Shown: positions 8,098 to 16,860 of the stretch, piece after piece
Layout: every line of letters begins with the position of its first letter
Numbering within the stretch: the first letter of the stretch is position 1
DNA from: Hyphomicrobiales bacterium
GTDB lineage: Bacteria > Pseudomonadota > Alphaproteobacteria > Rhizobiales > Rhizobiaceae
Length of the DNA: 64,000 nucleotides
Direction of reading: 5' to 3'
Assembly (NCBI GenBank): GCA_900468625.1
Contig: UBUL01000030.1
Location: forward strand, 56,337-120,336
The notes under the pieces: generated by a model
Told to the model about the DNA's origin: nothing
What the model saw: only the letters and a program-made list of their open reading frames with translations
Databases searched by the model: none
Translations under genes and position numbers: made by a program

Positions 8098-9287
8098 CAC
8101 GCATTCCACTTCGCGGGGAGGTCGGATATGCCACGGAACCGCCAGCCCTTGCCCTTGACCTCCCGCGACGGATCGAGGCGAAGATCGGGCAACTGCCGGA
8201 ACACTTCGGCAAGCGCAATCTCGCCCATCGCACGGGACAGGAAGTGGCCGGAACAGAAGTGCGGACGGAACCCGAATGACAGGTGCTGCTTCTTCTTGCG
8301 GAACATGTCGAAGCGGTCGGCGTTTTCGAAACGGATCTCGTCGCGGTTGGCCGACCCCATGACGATGGCGACGGATGACCCCTCAGGGATGACCGTGCCG
8401 GCAATCCCGAAATCTTGCTTGGCAATGCGCGGTGTTACGCCGATCGGGGCGATCCAGCGCAGACCCTCGTCGAAGGCGCGCATCGCGTTTTCCTGCGGCT
8501 GCTCCGCCATGAGTTTCGCCTGGTCGGGATTTGAAAGAAGACCCGTGCAGGCGTTCGCCGCTGCATGGCCTGGCTCCTGGAGGCCACCGAGGATGATGAC
8601 GCGCATGGTCGGAGAAATCTCCTCCCAGCTTCGAACCTCGCCCTTTGGCATTCCGCCGTACATGACATGGCTGAGCAGCGAGTGGTTGGGCTTCGACAGG
8701 CACGCCTGGTAAAGATCGCCCATCTGCTTGTCGATGTCGGCAAGCGCATCGTCCAGTCGCTTCCATACGGCCGGATCATTGCTGACGTTCTGCAGACCCA
8801 GCGCCATCGCGTGGAACCACTCGACGAGAGCTTCGTTTGGCGTCTCCGTCAGGCCGATGACATCGCCAATGCACCGCACCGAGATTGGCTCGAAGAGTTC
8901 CGTCGTCAGGTTTGCTTCACCATTCTTCTTGATGGCGTCGATGTAACGCTGCACGACCGGGCGCGTCACGCCTTCGACGAACGAACGCACGCGTTCCTGC
9001 GTGAGATTCTCGTCGATACCCTGGCGGAGGCACTGATGATCTTCCCCAGACATGGTCAGGACGTTCGGCATGCCCATGACGCGGGCCTCGGGGCGGTCTG
9101 CCGAACCCGACGGTCCGAACGCTTTGTCGTTGCCGCCGATCGTGCGGCAGTCGTCGAACCGCGTAATGAAATATTCTTTCGTCCCTTCGAAGAAGGCCAC
9201 AGGCTCCTCCGCGCGTAGCCTCGCGTAGACGGGATAGGGGTCCCTATAGAGATTTTCGCCCGTCAGCTCGGTGTTCGTTCCCGTCAT
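8097..9287 (-). CDS. Cytochrome P450 monooxygenase
   Basis: Soluble bacterial P450 of 396 aa. The haem-thiolate loop reads FGFRPHFCSGHFLSR with Cys345 as the iron ligand; the K-helix EGLR is at 274-277. The I-helix segment GGLQEPGH (234-241) has the acidic residue followed by Pro-Gly, without the usual acid-Thr pair used for O2 activation. First gene of the operon; GGGAGG lies just ahead of ATG 9287. The ferredoxin and reductase at the operon end are presumed partners. Within a pathway ending in LigJ/LigK, oxidative demethylation or hydroxylation of an aromatic acid is a reasonable guess, but the substrate is not identifiable. Confidence 0.95.
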   Translation of the reverse strand: MTGTNTELTGENLYRDPYPVYARLRAEEPVAFFEGTKEYFITRFDDCRTIGGNDKAFGPSGSADRPEARVMGMPNVLTMSGEDHQCLRQGIDENLTQERVRSFVEGVTRPVVQRYIDAIKKNGEANLTTELFEPISVRCIGDVIGLTETPNEALVEWFHAMALGLQNVSNDPAVWKRLDDALADIDKQMGDLYQACLSKPNHSLLSHVMYGGMPKGEVRSWEEISPTMRVIILGGLQEPGHAAANACTGLLSNPDQAKLMAEQPQENAMRAFDEGLRWIAPIGVTPRIAKQDFGIAGTVIPEGSSVAIVMGSANRDEIRFENADRFDMFRKKKQHLSFGFRPHFCSGHFLSRAMGEIALAEVFRQLPDLRLDPSREVKGKGWRFRGISDLPAKWNA

Positions 9288-9384
9288 CGATTTCCTCCCT
9301 CACCCTGCATCGCAGGGTTTTCGCCAATCCCGCCGTCATGTTCTCCAACCCGACGGCATGCATTCTCAGGACGTTCCTCTAGAG

Positions 9385-9401
9385 CAATCGCCATGCGATT
9401 G
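9385..9401. promoter_or_regulatory. Palindrome in the divergent promoter region (site 1)
   Basis: The sequence CAATCGCCATGCGATTG has perfect 7-bp arms around a 3-base centre. It lies between the divergent P450 operon and the ABC-importer operon, just upstream of the importer's candidate -35 box, and is a candidate regulator-binding site. No regulator gene is adjacent. Confidence 0.5.
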
Positions 9402-9405
9402 ATGC

Positions 9406-9433
9406 TTGACATACCGAAACGTCTTCGGATACT
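9406..9433 (+). promoter_or_regulatory. Candidate promoter of the ABC-importer operon
   Basis: TTGACA at 9406-9411 is followed after 16 bases by GATACT at 9428-9433, a reasonable sigma-70-type pair about 80 bp before the TTG start of the first importer gene. The -10 element overlaps the palindrome at 9427-9444, which suggests repression by a bound regulator. Confidence 0.5.
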
Positions 9434-9444
9434 GATAGGTATCC
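9427..9444. promoter_or_regulatory. Palindrome overlapping the -10 box (site 2), likely operator
   Basis: The arms GGATAC and GTATCC flank a 6-base centre. The site covers the candidate -10 element of the importer promoter and lies within the gap shared with the P450 operon, so a single repressor could control both directions. The regulator must be encoded elsewhere. Confidence 0.55.
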
Positions 9445-9514
9445 AAAGCGGGATTGGCTGTCAACAAGAGAAATGGACAGGCCGTGGAGAGACCGCCTCG
9501 GGAGGAGGAAATCA

Positions 9515-10306
9515 TTGAACGACAGCAGCATCGCCGAGATGCGTCTTGTGCTTGAGGCGCGTGATGTCTCCGTGCAATTTGGCGGCGTCAAAGCCCTGAC
9601 CAATGTGTCGGTTTCCGTGAGGGCCGGAGAAATCTGCGGCTTGATCGGACCAAACGGAGCAGGCAAATCGACCTTTCTCAATGCGGCGACCCGGCTGGTG
9701 AATTACACAAGCGGATCGATCATGCTTGGCGGTCAGCCGCTCGAAGGCGTCGGTTCGCGCGAAATGATCGGAATGGGCATCGCGAGGACCTTCCAGAACC
9801 TTGGCATCTATGCGTCCATGACTGTTCTGGAGAACGTCATGCTCGGTGCGCATCATCGGTTTGGCGGCAAGTTCGCCCAAGCGATTTTCGCTCCATCCCG
9901 GGCAAGGGCTGTGGAACGGTCCGCGCGCGAAAAGGCAATGGCAGTGCTTGAAGAGGTCGGCATGGCCGAGCTCGCCCCGCGCACCGCCGGATCGCTTCCC
10001 TATCCCCTGCAGAAGCGTATGGAGATTGCTCGCGCGCTTGCCGCCGAGCCAAAAATTCTTCTGCTCGACGAACCTGCCGGCGGGCTGACGCACGGCGAAG
10101 TCCACGAATTCGGGGCGCTCGTCGATGGCATCAGACGCAATCGGGACCTCTCCATTCTTCTCATCGAGCATCACATGGGGTTGGTCATGAGCCTTTGTGA
10201 CCGGATCGTTGTGCTACACCTGGGCCGTAACCTGGCCGAAGGCACCCCTTCCGAAATCAAATCCAACGACGCGGTGATTGCCGCCTATCTCGGGAAGGCA
10301 GCATGA
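9515..10306 (+). CDS. Branched-chain-type ABC transporter ATP-binding protein (LivG-like)
   Basis: ATPase subunit of a Liv-type importer, 263 aa from the TTG at 9515, chosen because GGAGGAGGAA lies immediately upstream (an ATG at 9473 has none). Seen: Walker A GPNGAGKST, Q-loop region FQNLGIY, the LivG-type signature region LPYPLQKRMEIARAL, Walker B ILLLDEP and the switch-His segment LLIEHHMG. First gene of a five-gene operon with 4-bp or similar overlaps between successive genes. Likely substrate: the aromatic compound degraded by the divergent operon, by context only. Confidence 0.93.
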   Translation: MNDSSIAEMRLVLEARDVSVQFGGVKALTNVSVSVRAGEICGLIGPNGAGKSTFLNAATRLVNYTSGSIMLGGQPLEGVGSREMIGMGIARTFQNLGIYASMTVLENVMLGAHHRFGGKFAQAIFAPSRARAVERSAREKAMAVLEEVGMAELAPRTAGSLPYPLQKRMEIARALAAEPKILLLDEPAGGLTHGEVHEFGALVDGIRRNRDLSILLIEHHMGLVMSLCDRIVVLHLGRNLAEGTPSEIKSNDAVIAAYLGKAA

Positions 10307-11013
10307 CGCTGGATCTCAGAAACCTCTCCGTATTCTATGGCAAGACGCAGGCGCTGTTCGACTGTTCGTTCTCAGTGGGCGAAGGCGAGTTTGTCGCCCT
10401 GCTCGGCTCCAACGGGGCCGGGAAGACAACGCTCCTGCGCGCCGTGTCGGGACTGCTCCCATTCAAGGGCTCGGTTGCCTTTGCTGGAAAAGCGCTCGAC
10501 AAGATCGTGGCGCAGAAGCGCCTCGCGCTCGGCATCGCGCACATACCCCAAGGACGAGGGACTTTCTCCGAGTTTACGGTCGATGAAAACCTGTCGCTCG
10601 GAGCGACGATCGTGTCCAACCGATCCCAAGTGAGGGAGGACAAGGAACGCTGGTACGAGACATTCCCGCGTCTGCGCGAACGGCGCAACCAGCTTGCGGG
10701 AAACCTTAGTGGCGGAGAACAGCAGATGCTGGCTGTGGCACGCGCGCTCATGTCCCGACCGAAGCTTCTGATGTGCGACGAGCCATCGCTCGGGCTCGCC
10801 CCTTCGATCACCCAGGAAATCCTGGCGATTTTCAAGACGCTCAACAAGGATCACGGCATGACGCTGCTCGTGGTCGAGCAGAATGTCGACATCACCCTTC
10901 AATATGCCGACCGGGCCTTCGTCATCGAGGCCGGCCAGATCGTCGCGAGCGGTGCGGCAAAGGAGCTGATCGGCAACGAAGACATCAAGAAATCTTACCT
11001 GGGAGTTGCCTGA
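10303..11013 (+). CDS. Branched-chain-type ABC transporter ATP-binding protein (LivF-like)
   Basis: Second ATPase subunit, 236 aa, of usual LivF length. Walker A is GSNGAGKTTLL, the signature LSGGEQQMLAVARAL and Walker B LLMCDEPSLGLAP; the PQGRGTFSEFTV stretch is typical of LivF. Its ATG overlaps the stop of the LivG-like gene (ATGA) and its TGA overlaps the next ATG (TGATG), so the two ATPases and first permease are translationally coupled. Confidence 0.94.
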   Translation: MTLDLRNLSVFYGKTQALFDCSFSVGEGEFVALLGSNGAGKTTLLRAVSGLLPFKGSVAFAGKALDKIVAQKRLALGIAHIPQGRGTFSEFTVDENLSLGATIVSNRSQVREDKERWYETFPRLRERRNQLAGNLSGGEQQMLAVARALMSRPKLLMCDEPSLGLAPSITQEILAIFKTLNKDHGMTLLVVEQNVDITLQYADRAFVIEAGQIVASGAAKELIGNEDIKKSYLGVA

Positions 11014-11894
11014 TGAGCCTCTTCTTCCAGCTCGTCGTCAGCGGCCTGACCACGGGCGCAATTTACGCGGCGCTGGCCCTGGCGCTCGTCCTCATCTTCA
11101 GGGCAACCAACGTCGTCAACTTCGGCCAGGGCGAGATGGCGACCTTTTCCGCCTATGTCGCCTGGCAGTTGATGCACTGGGGTGCGCCGCTCTGGCTCGC
11201 CGTCCTCGCGAGCCTCATTGTGGCGTTTGCTACTGGGATTGTAACTTTCCGCTTGATTATCCGGCCGATGATGAGCGCTCCGGTGGAGGCAATCGTCGTT
11301 ATCACCCTTGGTATCCTCGTTCTCTTCCAAGCCGCGTGCATGTGGATGTGGGGCGCCGAACAGCTCTCGTTCCCAAGCCTTTTCCCTGACGGCGGCTTCA
11401 ATATCGGTGGGGTTCGCGTGCTCTCTTCCGCCATCGGCACGCTGACGATCCTTCTTGTTATTGCTTTGGCAATGGGCATCATCTTCCGGTTCACCAGGCT
11501 TGGCCTGTCGATGCGCGCGGCCGCTTTCGACCATGCTCGAAGCGTGCTTGTCGGCGTCAACGTCGAACGCATGCTGATGTTGGGATGGGGCTTTGCCGCT
11601 GTCATCGGGGCGCTTGCCGCCATCCTGATTGCCCCCCGCCTGTTTCTCAGCCCGACAATGATGACGCCAATCCTATTTTACGGGCTCGCTGCAGCGACGC
11701 TCGGCGGCTGGGACAGTCCGCTTGGCGCGATCGTCGGCGGCCTCGCCGTCGGCGTCGCCGAGAGCTTGGGTGCCAGCTACCTCTCATTTATCGGCGCCGA
11801 CATGCGCATCGCAGTGCCGATCGCCCTCACCCTGGTCATCCTGCTTGTGAAGCCCGTTGGCCTGTTCGGTTCCTATAAGGTGACAAAGCTATGA
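11013..11894 (+). CDS. Branched-chain-type ABC transporter permease (LivH-like)
   Basis: Inner-membrane permease of 293 aa starting MSLFFQLVVSGLTTGAIYA, the classic LivH beginning, with about eight hydrophobic segments and the GGWDSPLGAIVGG cytoplasmic loop near the C-terminus that contacts the ATPases. The frame is open upstream, but ATG 11013 is selected because it overlaps the LivF-like stop codon. The next gene overlaps by 4 bp. Confidence 0.93.
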   Translation: MSLFFQLVVSGLTTGAIYAALALALVLIFRATNVVNFGQGEMATFSAYVAWQLMHWGAPLWLAVLASLIVAFATGIVTFRLIIRPMMSAPVEAIVVITLGILVLFQAACMWMWGAEQLSFPSLFPDGGFNIGGVRVLSSAIGTLTILLVIALAMGIIFRFTRLGLSMRAAAFDHARSVLVGVNVERMLMLGWGFAAVIGALAAILIAPRLFLSPTMMTPILFYGLAAATLGGWDSPLGAIVGGLAVGVAESLGASYLSFIGADMRIAVPIALTLVILLVKPVGLFGSYKVTKL

Positions 11895-12886
11895 ATGATG
11901 GAGTCCGCGCGGCCACTCTCAAGTTCGGTCTCTTTGCGATCGTCGCGATCCTGATCCCAGTCTTTGCGCCGGGATATGCGTTGCAACAGGTGGCGATTGC
12001 CATCGCCTACGCCATCGCCATTCTCGGTTTGAACCTGCTGATGGGGTTCGCCGGGCAGATTTGCCTTGCACAGGGAACGCTGTTCGGTGTCGGCGCTTAC
12101 GTTACCGCGATCCTCAACGCCACCTACGGCGTCTCGCCGCTCGTGACGCTGCCTGCCTCAGCCGCGGTGGCAGCCGCGATTGGGCTGGTCATCGGCCTTC
12201 CGGCACTCAGGCTTCAGGGCTTGCAACTGGCCATCGTTACATTCGGCATTGCGGCCGCGTTCCCGCAACTGCTGCTCAAGATGAAAAGCCTGACCGGCGG
12301 CGTATCGGGGCTTTCGATCGATGCCCCCGAAGCTCCGAGTTTCTTCTCGGATCGCCCCGAACTGTGGCTCTATATCATATCGCTTACGTGCGCGGGTGTC
12401 GGTGCCCTGCTCGTCTCGCTGATGCTCTTCGGCGACAACGGGCGCGCCCTTAGAGCACAGCGGGATAATCCACAGATTGCTCAGGCGCTCGGCGTCAACC
12501 TGACACGCACCCGCCTTTGGGCGTTTGCCGCAAGTTCGGCGCTCGCCGGACTCGGCGGTGGAGTGTTCGGCATCATCAGCGGTTTCATCAGCCCGGAGTC
12601 GTTCCTGGCAATCCTGTCCATCAACATCGTGATCGGCAGCATTGTCGGCGGCGTCACCAGTATCGTCGGAGCGTTTCTCGGCGGTCTCTTCATGGTCTTC
12701 GTCCCGACCTGGACATCTGACATCAACCTGAGCCTCGGCAATCTGATCTACGGCCTCGCGCTGATCCTGATCATGACGGTCGCGCGCAACGGGGTCACTG
12801 GCTTCATCGAAAAATGGCTCTCGATGACTTTTCGGAGGATGGCGAGTAGCCGACGCCAAATTGAAACAAGGGAGGAACTGATATGA
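11891..12886 (+). CDS. Branched-chain-type ABC transporter permease (LivM-like)
   Basis: 331-aa membrane permease pairing with the LivH-like subunit. It has an N-terminal set of hydrophobic helices, the LivM-type segment GLNLLMGFAGQICLAQG, LPALRLQGLQLAIVT, the ATPase-contact region RAQRDNPQIAQALGVN and a C-terminal GSIVGG motif. The ATGA overlap with the preceding gene and with the binding-protein gene that follows shows a single operon. Confidence 0.93.
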   Translation: MNDGVRAATLKFGLFAIVAILIPVFAPGYALQQVAIAIAYAIAILGLNLLMGFAGQICLAQGTLFGVGAYVTAILNATYGVSPLVTLPASAAVAAAIGLVIGLPALRLQGLQLAIVTFGIAAAFPQLLLKMKSLTGGVSGLSIDAPEAPSFFSDRPELWLYIISLTCAGVGALLVSLMLFGDNGRALRAQRDNPQIAQALGVNLTRTRLWAFAASSALAGLGGGVFGIISGFISPESFLAILSINIVIGSIVGGVTSIVGAFLGGLFMVFVPTWTSDINLSLGNLIYGLALILIMTVARNGVTGFIEKWLSMTFRRMASSRRQIETREELI

Positions 12887-14115
12887 GATTTATCTCTGTA
12901 CTGAAAGGATGCGCAATGCCGCTGGCTGTCACGGCACTGCTCGCAGCAAGCAATGCCAATGCTGCGGAACCGTCGCCGGGCATCACCGACGACACCATTA
13001 AAATTGGGGTCACCGGACCGCTCACTGGACCGGTCGCGGTCGTCGGCGGTGTCGCCGAAGGAATCCGCGCGCGGGTCGAACAGGCCAACGCCGAAGGCGG
13101 CGTCAAAATGGGCGATGGCAAGACCCGTAAGATCGATCTCATCGTCGAAGACGATGGCCTTGATCCCCAGCGCACCTTGGCGAATGTCCGCAAGATGGTC
13201 GAAAAAGATCAGGTATTTGCTCTCGTCGGCACAGCCGCGACGCCAAACAACCTGGCAATCGGCCGCTATATCACGCAGAAGAAAGTGCCGAACGTTTTCA
13301 TGTATTCGGGTGTCGTCTCCCTGAACGCTCCCGAATGGGAGGTTGGCTTCGTACCGTCGTTTTCAACCGAAGCCGACTCATTTGCTGCGTACCTTCAGAT
13401 CAACAAGCCCGACGCAAAGGTGGCCTTCCTGTATCTGAACACGGAGACCGGCCAAACTTTCATGAAGGCCTTCGATAGCGCAATCGACGGAACGAACATC
13501 AAGGTGATCGAACGCCAGCCGGTGACATCGCAGGACCCCACTGTCGAGACCCAGCTAAACACTCTGAAAGCTTCCGGCGCCGATACATTGGTGATTATCG
13601 CCGCGCCGCGCCAGGGCGGCGAAGCCATCCGCTTCCAATCCGAAAGCGGTTGGAAGCCTTTGACCCTGGTCACGAACTTGTCGTCAGCGTATCCGGTTCT
13701 CCAGTCGGTCGGCCTGGAAAATGCCAAGGGTATCATCACCTCCGACTTCCTGAAGCCGATCACCAGCGATCAGAAGTCCGGTGACGAAGGCGTCGATCAC
13801 TATCTCGACGCCATAAAAGCAGCCAAGGTGAACTTCGTCTTCGCCAATACGATTGGCCAGACCGGATACGCCATCGGCGATGCGCTCATCCAGTCCCTCG
13901 AAAAGCTCAAGGACCCCACCCGCGAAGAGCTGATGAAAGTCGTTCACAACATGAACGGATGGAAGAACCCATTGCTTCAAGAGGGTATCGCGATGACGAC
14001 CAAGGAAGGATCCGACATTTACCCTGTCGAGGCGCTCCAGCTCTACCAGTTCGACGGCCAGGAATACGTGCCGCTCGGTGGAGTTTTGGATTTTGAAGGC
14101 AAAACACACGAATAG
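12883..14115 (+). CDS. Liv-type ABC transporter periplasmic binding protein
   Basis: 410-aa type I binding protein capturing the substrate for the importer. A signal peptide is visible (MRFISVLKGC, hydrophobic core, cleavage near NANA-AEPSPG). The mature part begins DTIKIGVTGPLTGP, the usual start of Liv/aromatic-acid binding proteins, and contains KIDLIVEDDGLDPQRT. GGGAGGA precedes ATG 12883, which overlaps the permease stop. Binding proteins of this group take branched-chain amino acids, amides or benzoate/hydroxycinnamate-type acids; the divergent catabolic operon favours an aromatic acid. Confidence 0.93.
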   Translation: MRFISVLKGCAMPLAVTALLAASNANAAEPSPGITDDTIKIGVTGPLTGPVAVVGGVAEGIRARVEQANAEGGVKMGDGKTRKIDLIVEDDGLDPQRTLANVRKMVEKDQVFALVGTAATPNNLAIGRYITQKKVPNVFMYSGVVSLNAPEWEVGFVPSFSTEADSFAAYLQINKPDAKVAFLYLNTETGQTFMKAFDSAIDGTNIKVIERQPVTSQDPTVETQLNTLKASGADTLVIIAAPRQGGEAIRFQSESGWKPLTLVTNLSSAYPVLQSVGLENAKGIITSDFLKPITSDQKSGDEGVDHYLDAIKAAKVNFVFANTIGQTGYAIGDALIQSLEKLKDPTREELMKVVHNMNGWKNPLLQEGIAMTTKEGSDIYPVEALQLYQFDGQEYVPLGGVLDFEGKTHE

Positions 14116-14129
14116 TTCTCCCTCCGTTC

Positions 14130-14151
14130 GGGTGCCGGTAACCCGGCACCC
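14130..14151. terminator. Hairpin between convergent ABC and trb operons
   Basis: Perfect 9-bp arms GGGTGCCGG/CCGGCACCC around a TAAC loop, 14 bp after the stop of the binding-protein gene and facing trbI. GC-rich stem with only a weak pyrimidine tail, but the position fits a terminator. Confidence 0.65.
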
Positions 14152-14210
14152 CTTCACTGAGGTGAGGCAGATTTCACTCAGCAGTGCACTTCGATCCGAT
14201 TGGCTAGGCG

Positions 14211-15515
14211 TCAGTTTTTGTTTCGGTATGCATCCGGAAACACGATATCCTGATCGACGAGCACATTGAACTTGTACCCTGGCCGGATCTCCAGTGTCGG
14301 CTGCACGTCCATATTGCGCTGGATCGTCCGATCGGCAACGCGCCCGAAGGTTTCGGCGAAATTCCGCCGCGCTGCGTCTGAGGCAGTATCCTGCGTCGCC
14401 AGAGTCGAACTCTGCGGCACGGCCATATCGATGCCCGTTCCGATCAGGGCAATCAGCACAGCCGACCCGAACGTCCTGAGATAGTGATTGTTCACTTTAT
14501 CGGTGAAACCGCCATAGCCCTGGGCGTCCGTACCCGCCATGCCGCCAATTTGCAGCGTCGAGCCGTTCGGGAAGATGATGTCGGTCCAGACGACAAGAAC
14601 ACGTCTCTGGCCGAACGAGATCTTGCTGTCATAACGGCCGAAGAGCTTTGTTCCCTGCGGAATGAGCAGGCGATGACCGGTTGCGCTGTCATAGACGTTC
14701 TGACTCACCTGCGCAGTGATGCGGCCGGGAAGATCCGAATTAATGCCTGATATGAGCGTCGCCGGAATGACGGAGCCGCGTTTCAGCTCAAAGGGTGATT
14801 GCTGTGGCACGACGCGATTGGGGAGGTATCCGAGATCCTTGAGATCGGCGTTGAAGAAATCCTCCTTCGAGCGCTGCCCATTCGGATCGACGTTCTGACC
14901 GACGAGACCGGCTCGCAGGGCAGCACTATAGAGGTCGGACGGCGTTCCTGCGGTCGGCGCCGTGGTTGCCGCGCTCGCGTCGTCCGCTCGCGAGCGCGCG
15001 TCGAGCTTGCCGCGATCGATGGCGAGCGGCGCGTCATAGGCGGTATCCCTCGCCTGCAGTCGGGCCATGCGCTGGCGATGCCGTTCACGCAAATATTGTT
15101 CCTGGTTCTCGCGTTCGAGACGTGCCCGCCATGCATCTTCCGGCTCCAGTTCCTGCCAGCGCCGATCGCCTTGTTCGGGCTGCGGCGTGAAGGGATTGGG
15201 CACCTTATGCTCGTCCTGCTTTGTCGAGACAGGTGTTGGCTGGAACGTTGTCTGCTGCTGCGGCTCACCGATAATTCCGTCGGTCACGCCACGCTTGATC
15301 TGGTCGGCGAAGGTCGAGGCGGGATTGCCCGAATTCCCTTCCGGGCCTCGGTCCTTACCCGAATAGAGTCCGCGGGAAGCAAGGCCGTAGAAAATGACGG
15401 CGAGAAAGGCGACCAGCAGCACGATGACCACGACGATCGGCAGACGGTTGATCCGCTTGATGCCTTTATCGATTCCTTCGTTTGCGGTGCCGCCGAGCTT
15501 GAGAGATTGAGCCAT
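14211..15515 (-). CDS. trbI: Conjugal transfer protein TrbI (VirB10-like)
   Basis: Core-complex component of the Trb type IV secretion channel, 434 aa, spanning inner membrane and periplasm. Seen: a short cytoplasmic N-terminus, one membrane segment (LPIVVVIVLLVAFLAVIFYG, about residues 28-47), a Pro/Gln-rich and charged periplasmic linker, then the VirB10-type barrel with RLLIPQGTKLFGRYD and a C-terminal DQDIVF. Last gene of the trb operon, as in Ti and related plasmids (order ...F-G-H-I). Confidence 0.95.
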   Translation of the reverse strand: MAQSLKLGGTANEGIDKGIKRINRLPIVVVIVLLVAFLAVIFYGLASRGLYSGKDRGPEGNSGNPASTFADQIKRGVTDGIIGEPQQQTTFQPTPVSTKQDEHKVPNPFTPQPEQGDRRWQELEPEDAWRARLERENQEQYLRERHRQRMARLQARDTAYDAPLAIDRGKLDARSRADDASAATTAPTAGTPSDLYSAALRAGLVGQNVDPNGQRSKEDFFNADLKDLGYLPNRVVPQQSPFELKRGSVIPATLISGINSDLPGRITAQVSQNVYDSATGHRLLIPQGTKLFGRYDSKISFGQRRVLVVWTDIIFPNGSTLQIGGMAGTDAQGYGGFTDKVNNHYLRTFGSAVLIALIGTGIDMAVPQSSTLATQDTASDAARRNFAETFGRVADRTIQRNMDVQPTLEIRPGYKFNVLVDQDIVFPDAYRNKN

Positions 15516-15527
15516 TCTTCTCCTCCC

Positions 15528-15992
15528 TCAAGGGCGTCGCATCAGCGACAACGCGCTCGCCGCCGTCGCCCCGTTCGCCGTGACGGTATAGGCCCGACCA
15601 AGTTCGACACTATTTGTCGAAAGACGCACCAGAACTTGACCATCGAACGGTGTGATTACATAGGCGAGCGTGACGACTTTTGTCTCGCCATCCGTCTTCT
15701 GGTCGGTGATAACGGCATAGCCCCATCCCTTGAGCGCCGCCTCGAGCGCCTGCCCAAAGGATGAGCTATCCTGCTTAAGAGCGATTGTCGCTTTCCCTGG
15801 TCCGATTTGCTCGGCGAGGCGGCTGACCATATCACCTGCGAGGGCGCCTGCGGCCGGGGGTGAGATTTCCACCGGCGCTGTGCTGGCGGCGAGGCCGTCG
15901 GTGTCCGTCGACTGGCATCCGGAAAGAAGAGTGACCAGGATGCAGGCTGAGGCAAGACTGAAGACGAAGCGGAGCCCAGGAGTTCGCATCAT
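15528..15992 (-). CDS. trbH: Conjugal transfer lipoprotein TrbH
   Basis: 154-aa outer-membrane-type lipoprotein of the Trb channel. A lipoprotein signal is clear: basic start MMRTPGLR, hydrophobic core and lipobox LLSGC, so the mature Cys is at about 26. A longer in-frame reading exists upstream, but ATG 15992 is preferred: GGGAGGG lies just ahead and the start overlaps the trbG stop (ATGA). Placed between trbG and trbI, as expected. Confidence 0.9.
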   Translation of the reverse strand: MMRTPGLRFVFSLASACILVTLLSGCQSTDTDGLAASTAPVEISPPAAGALAGDMVSRLAEQIGPGKATIALKQDSSSFGQALEAALKGWGYAVITDQKTDGETKVVTLAYVITPFDGQVLVRLSTNSVELGRAYTVTANGATAASALSLMRRP

Positions 15993-16855
15993 CGCCCTCC
16001 CCTTCTGATCGTCACTTTTTCTTGCTTCCACCCCACGCCGGAGACGAGGACGGCGCGATCGATATTGTAATCGACCACCATCATATTGTTCTTCAGGCGA
16101 TAGTTGACGATCCGGTTCTGTCCTCCAGAAACGACGAAGAGCACTGGCGCATCCTGCCCGGAAATCGAACGCGGAAACTGGATGTAGGTCTTGAGCCCAT
16201 CGGAATAGACCCTCGTCGGCCGCCAGCCGGCTTTTCCCGAGACGGAATAGGCGAAACTCAGCTGTTCGGCTGGAACGCCGGCGCCGGGCATGGTGCTTGC
16301 GTCGAGCCGAGCGTTGACCTCGGCGAGTTTTGTCGAAACATCTTCGGGATATTCGAAGCCAACACGGGCCATATATTGCATCGCATGCGACTTGAGCTGG
16401 ATATGATACGTGCGCCTGGACGTCGTCACGACCATCGACGTCACCAAGCCGGGTTCCGAAGGCTTGATGATCAGGTGTATGGCCTGTCCGCCTGCCGCTC
16501 CCGATGTGGCGGGTTCGACTTTCCAGCGAACCGTGTCGCCGACCAATACGTCGCGGACGACCTCGCCGCCCTGCAGCTCGATATCGCAGACCTGAAGCGG
16601 CGAGCAGACGACGGAGGGCTGCACCTCCCCATAGAGGAAGATCACCTTCCCATCCGCTCCCTTGGTGACGAGGCCCCGCGATCCGCGCCACTGGGTGGAA
16701 AGTCCCAAACCTTTCGACTCATTGGCGGTGGCGCCGTCGGCGGCCAGCGCGCGGGAAGAGACGAGGATCGAAGATGGCCCGACGGCGAAAATGATGGCGC
16801 CGGCCGTCAGCGTGGCCCGTAGAGTTCTGCGTGGGATGTTCATGTGGGAGGCCAT
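15989..16855 (-). CDS. trbG: Conjugal transfer protein TrbG (VirB9-like)
   Basis: Periplasmic/outer-membrane core-complex protein of the VirB9 group, about 288 aa. N-terminal signal sequence ending near SSRALAADG; later GKVIFLYGEVQPSVVCSPLQVCDIELQGGE and C-terminal KAGWRPTRVYSDG and NYRLKNNMMVVDYNID are typical VirB9/TrbG motifs. The start is uncertain: TTG at 16864 overlaps the trbF stop, ATG at 16855 is taken here, and ATG at 16843 is also possible. Confidence 0.92.
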   Translation of the reverse strand: MASHMNIPRRTLRATLTAGAIIFAVGPSSILVSSRALAADGATANESKGLGLSTQWRGSRGLVTKGADGKVIFLYGEVQPSVVCSPLQVCDIELQGGEVVRDVLVGDTVRWKVEPATSGAAGGQAIHLIIKPSEPGLVTSMVVTTSRRTYHIQLKSHAMQYMARVGFEYPEDVSTKLAEVNARLDASTMPGAGVPAEQLSFAYSVSGKAGWRPTRVYSDGLKTYIQFPRSISGQDAPVLFVVSGGQNRIVNYRLKNNMMVVDYNIDRAVLVSGVGWKQEKVTIRRGGR

Positions 16856-16860
16856 GCCTT

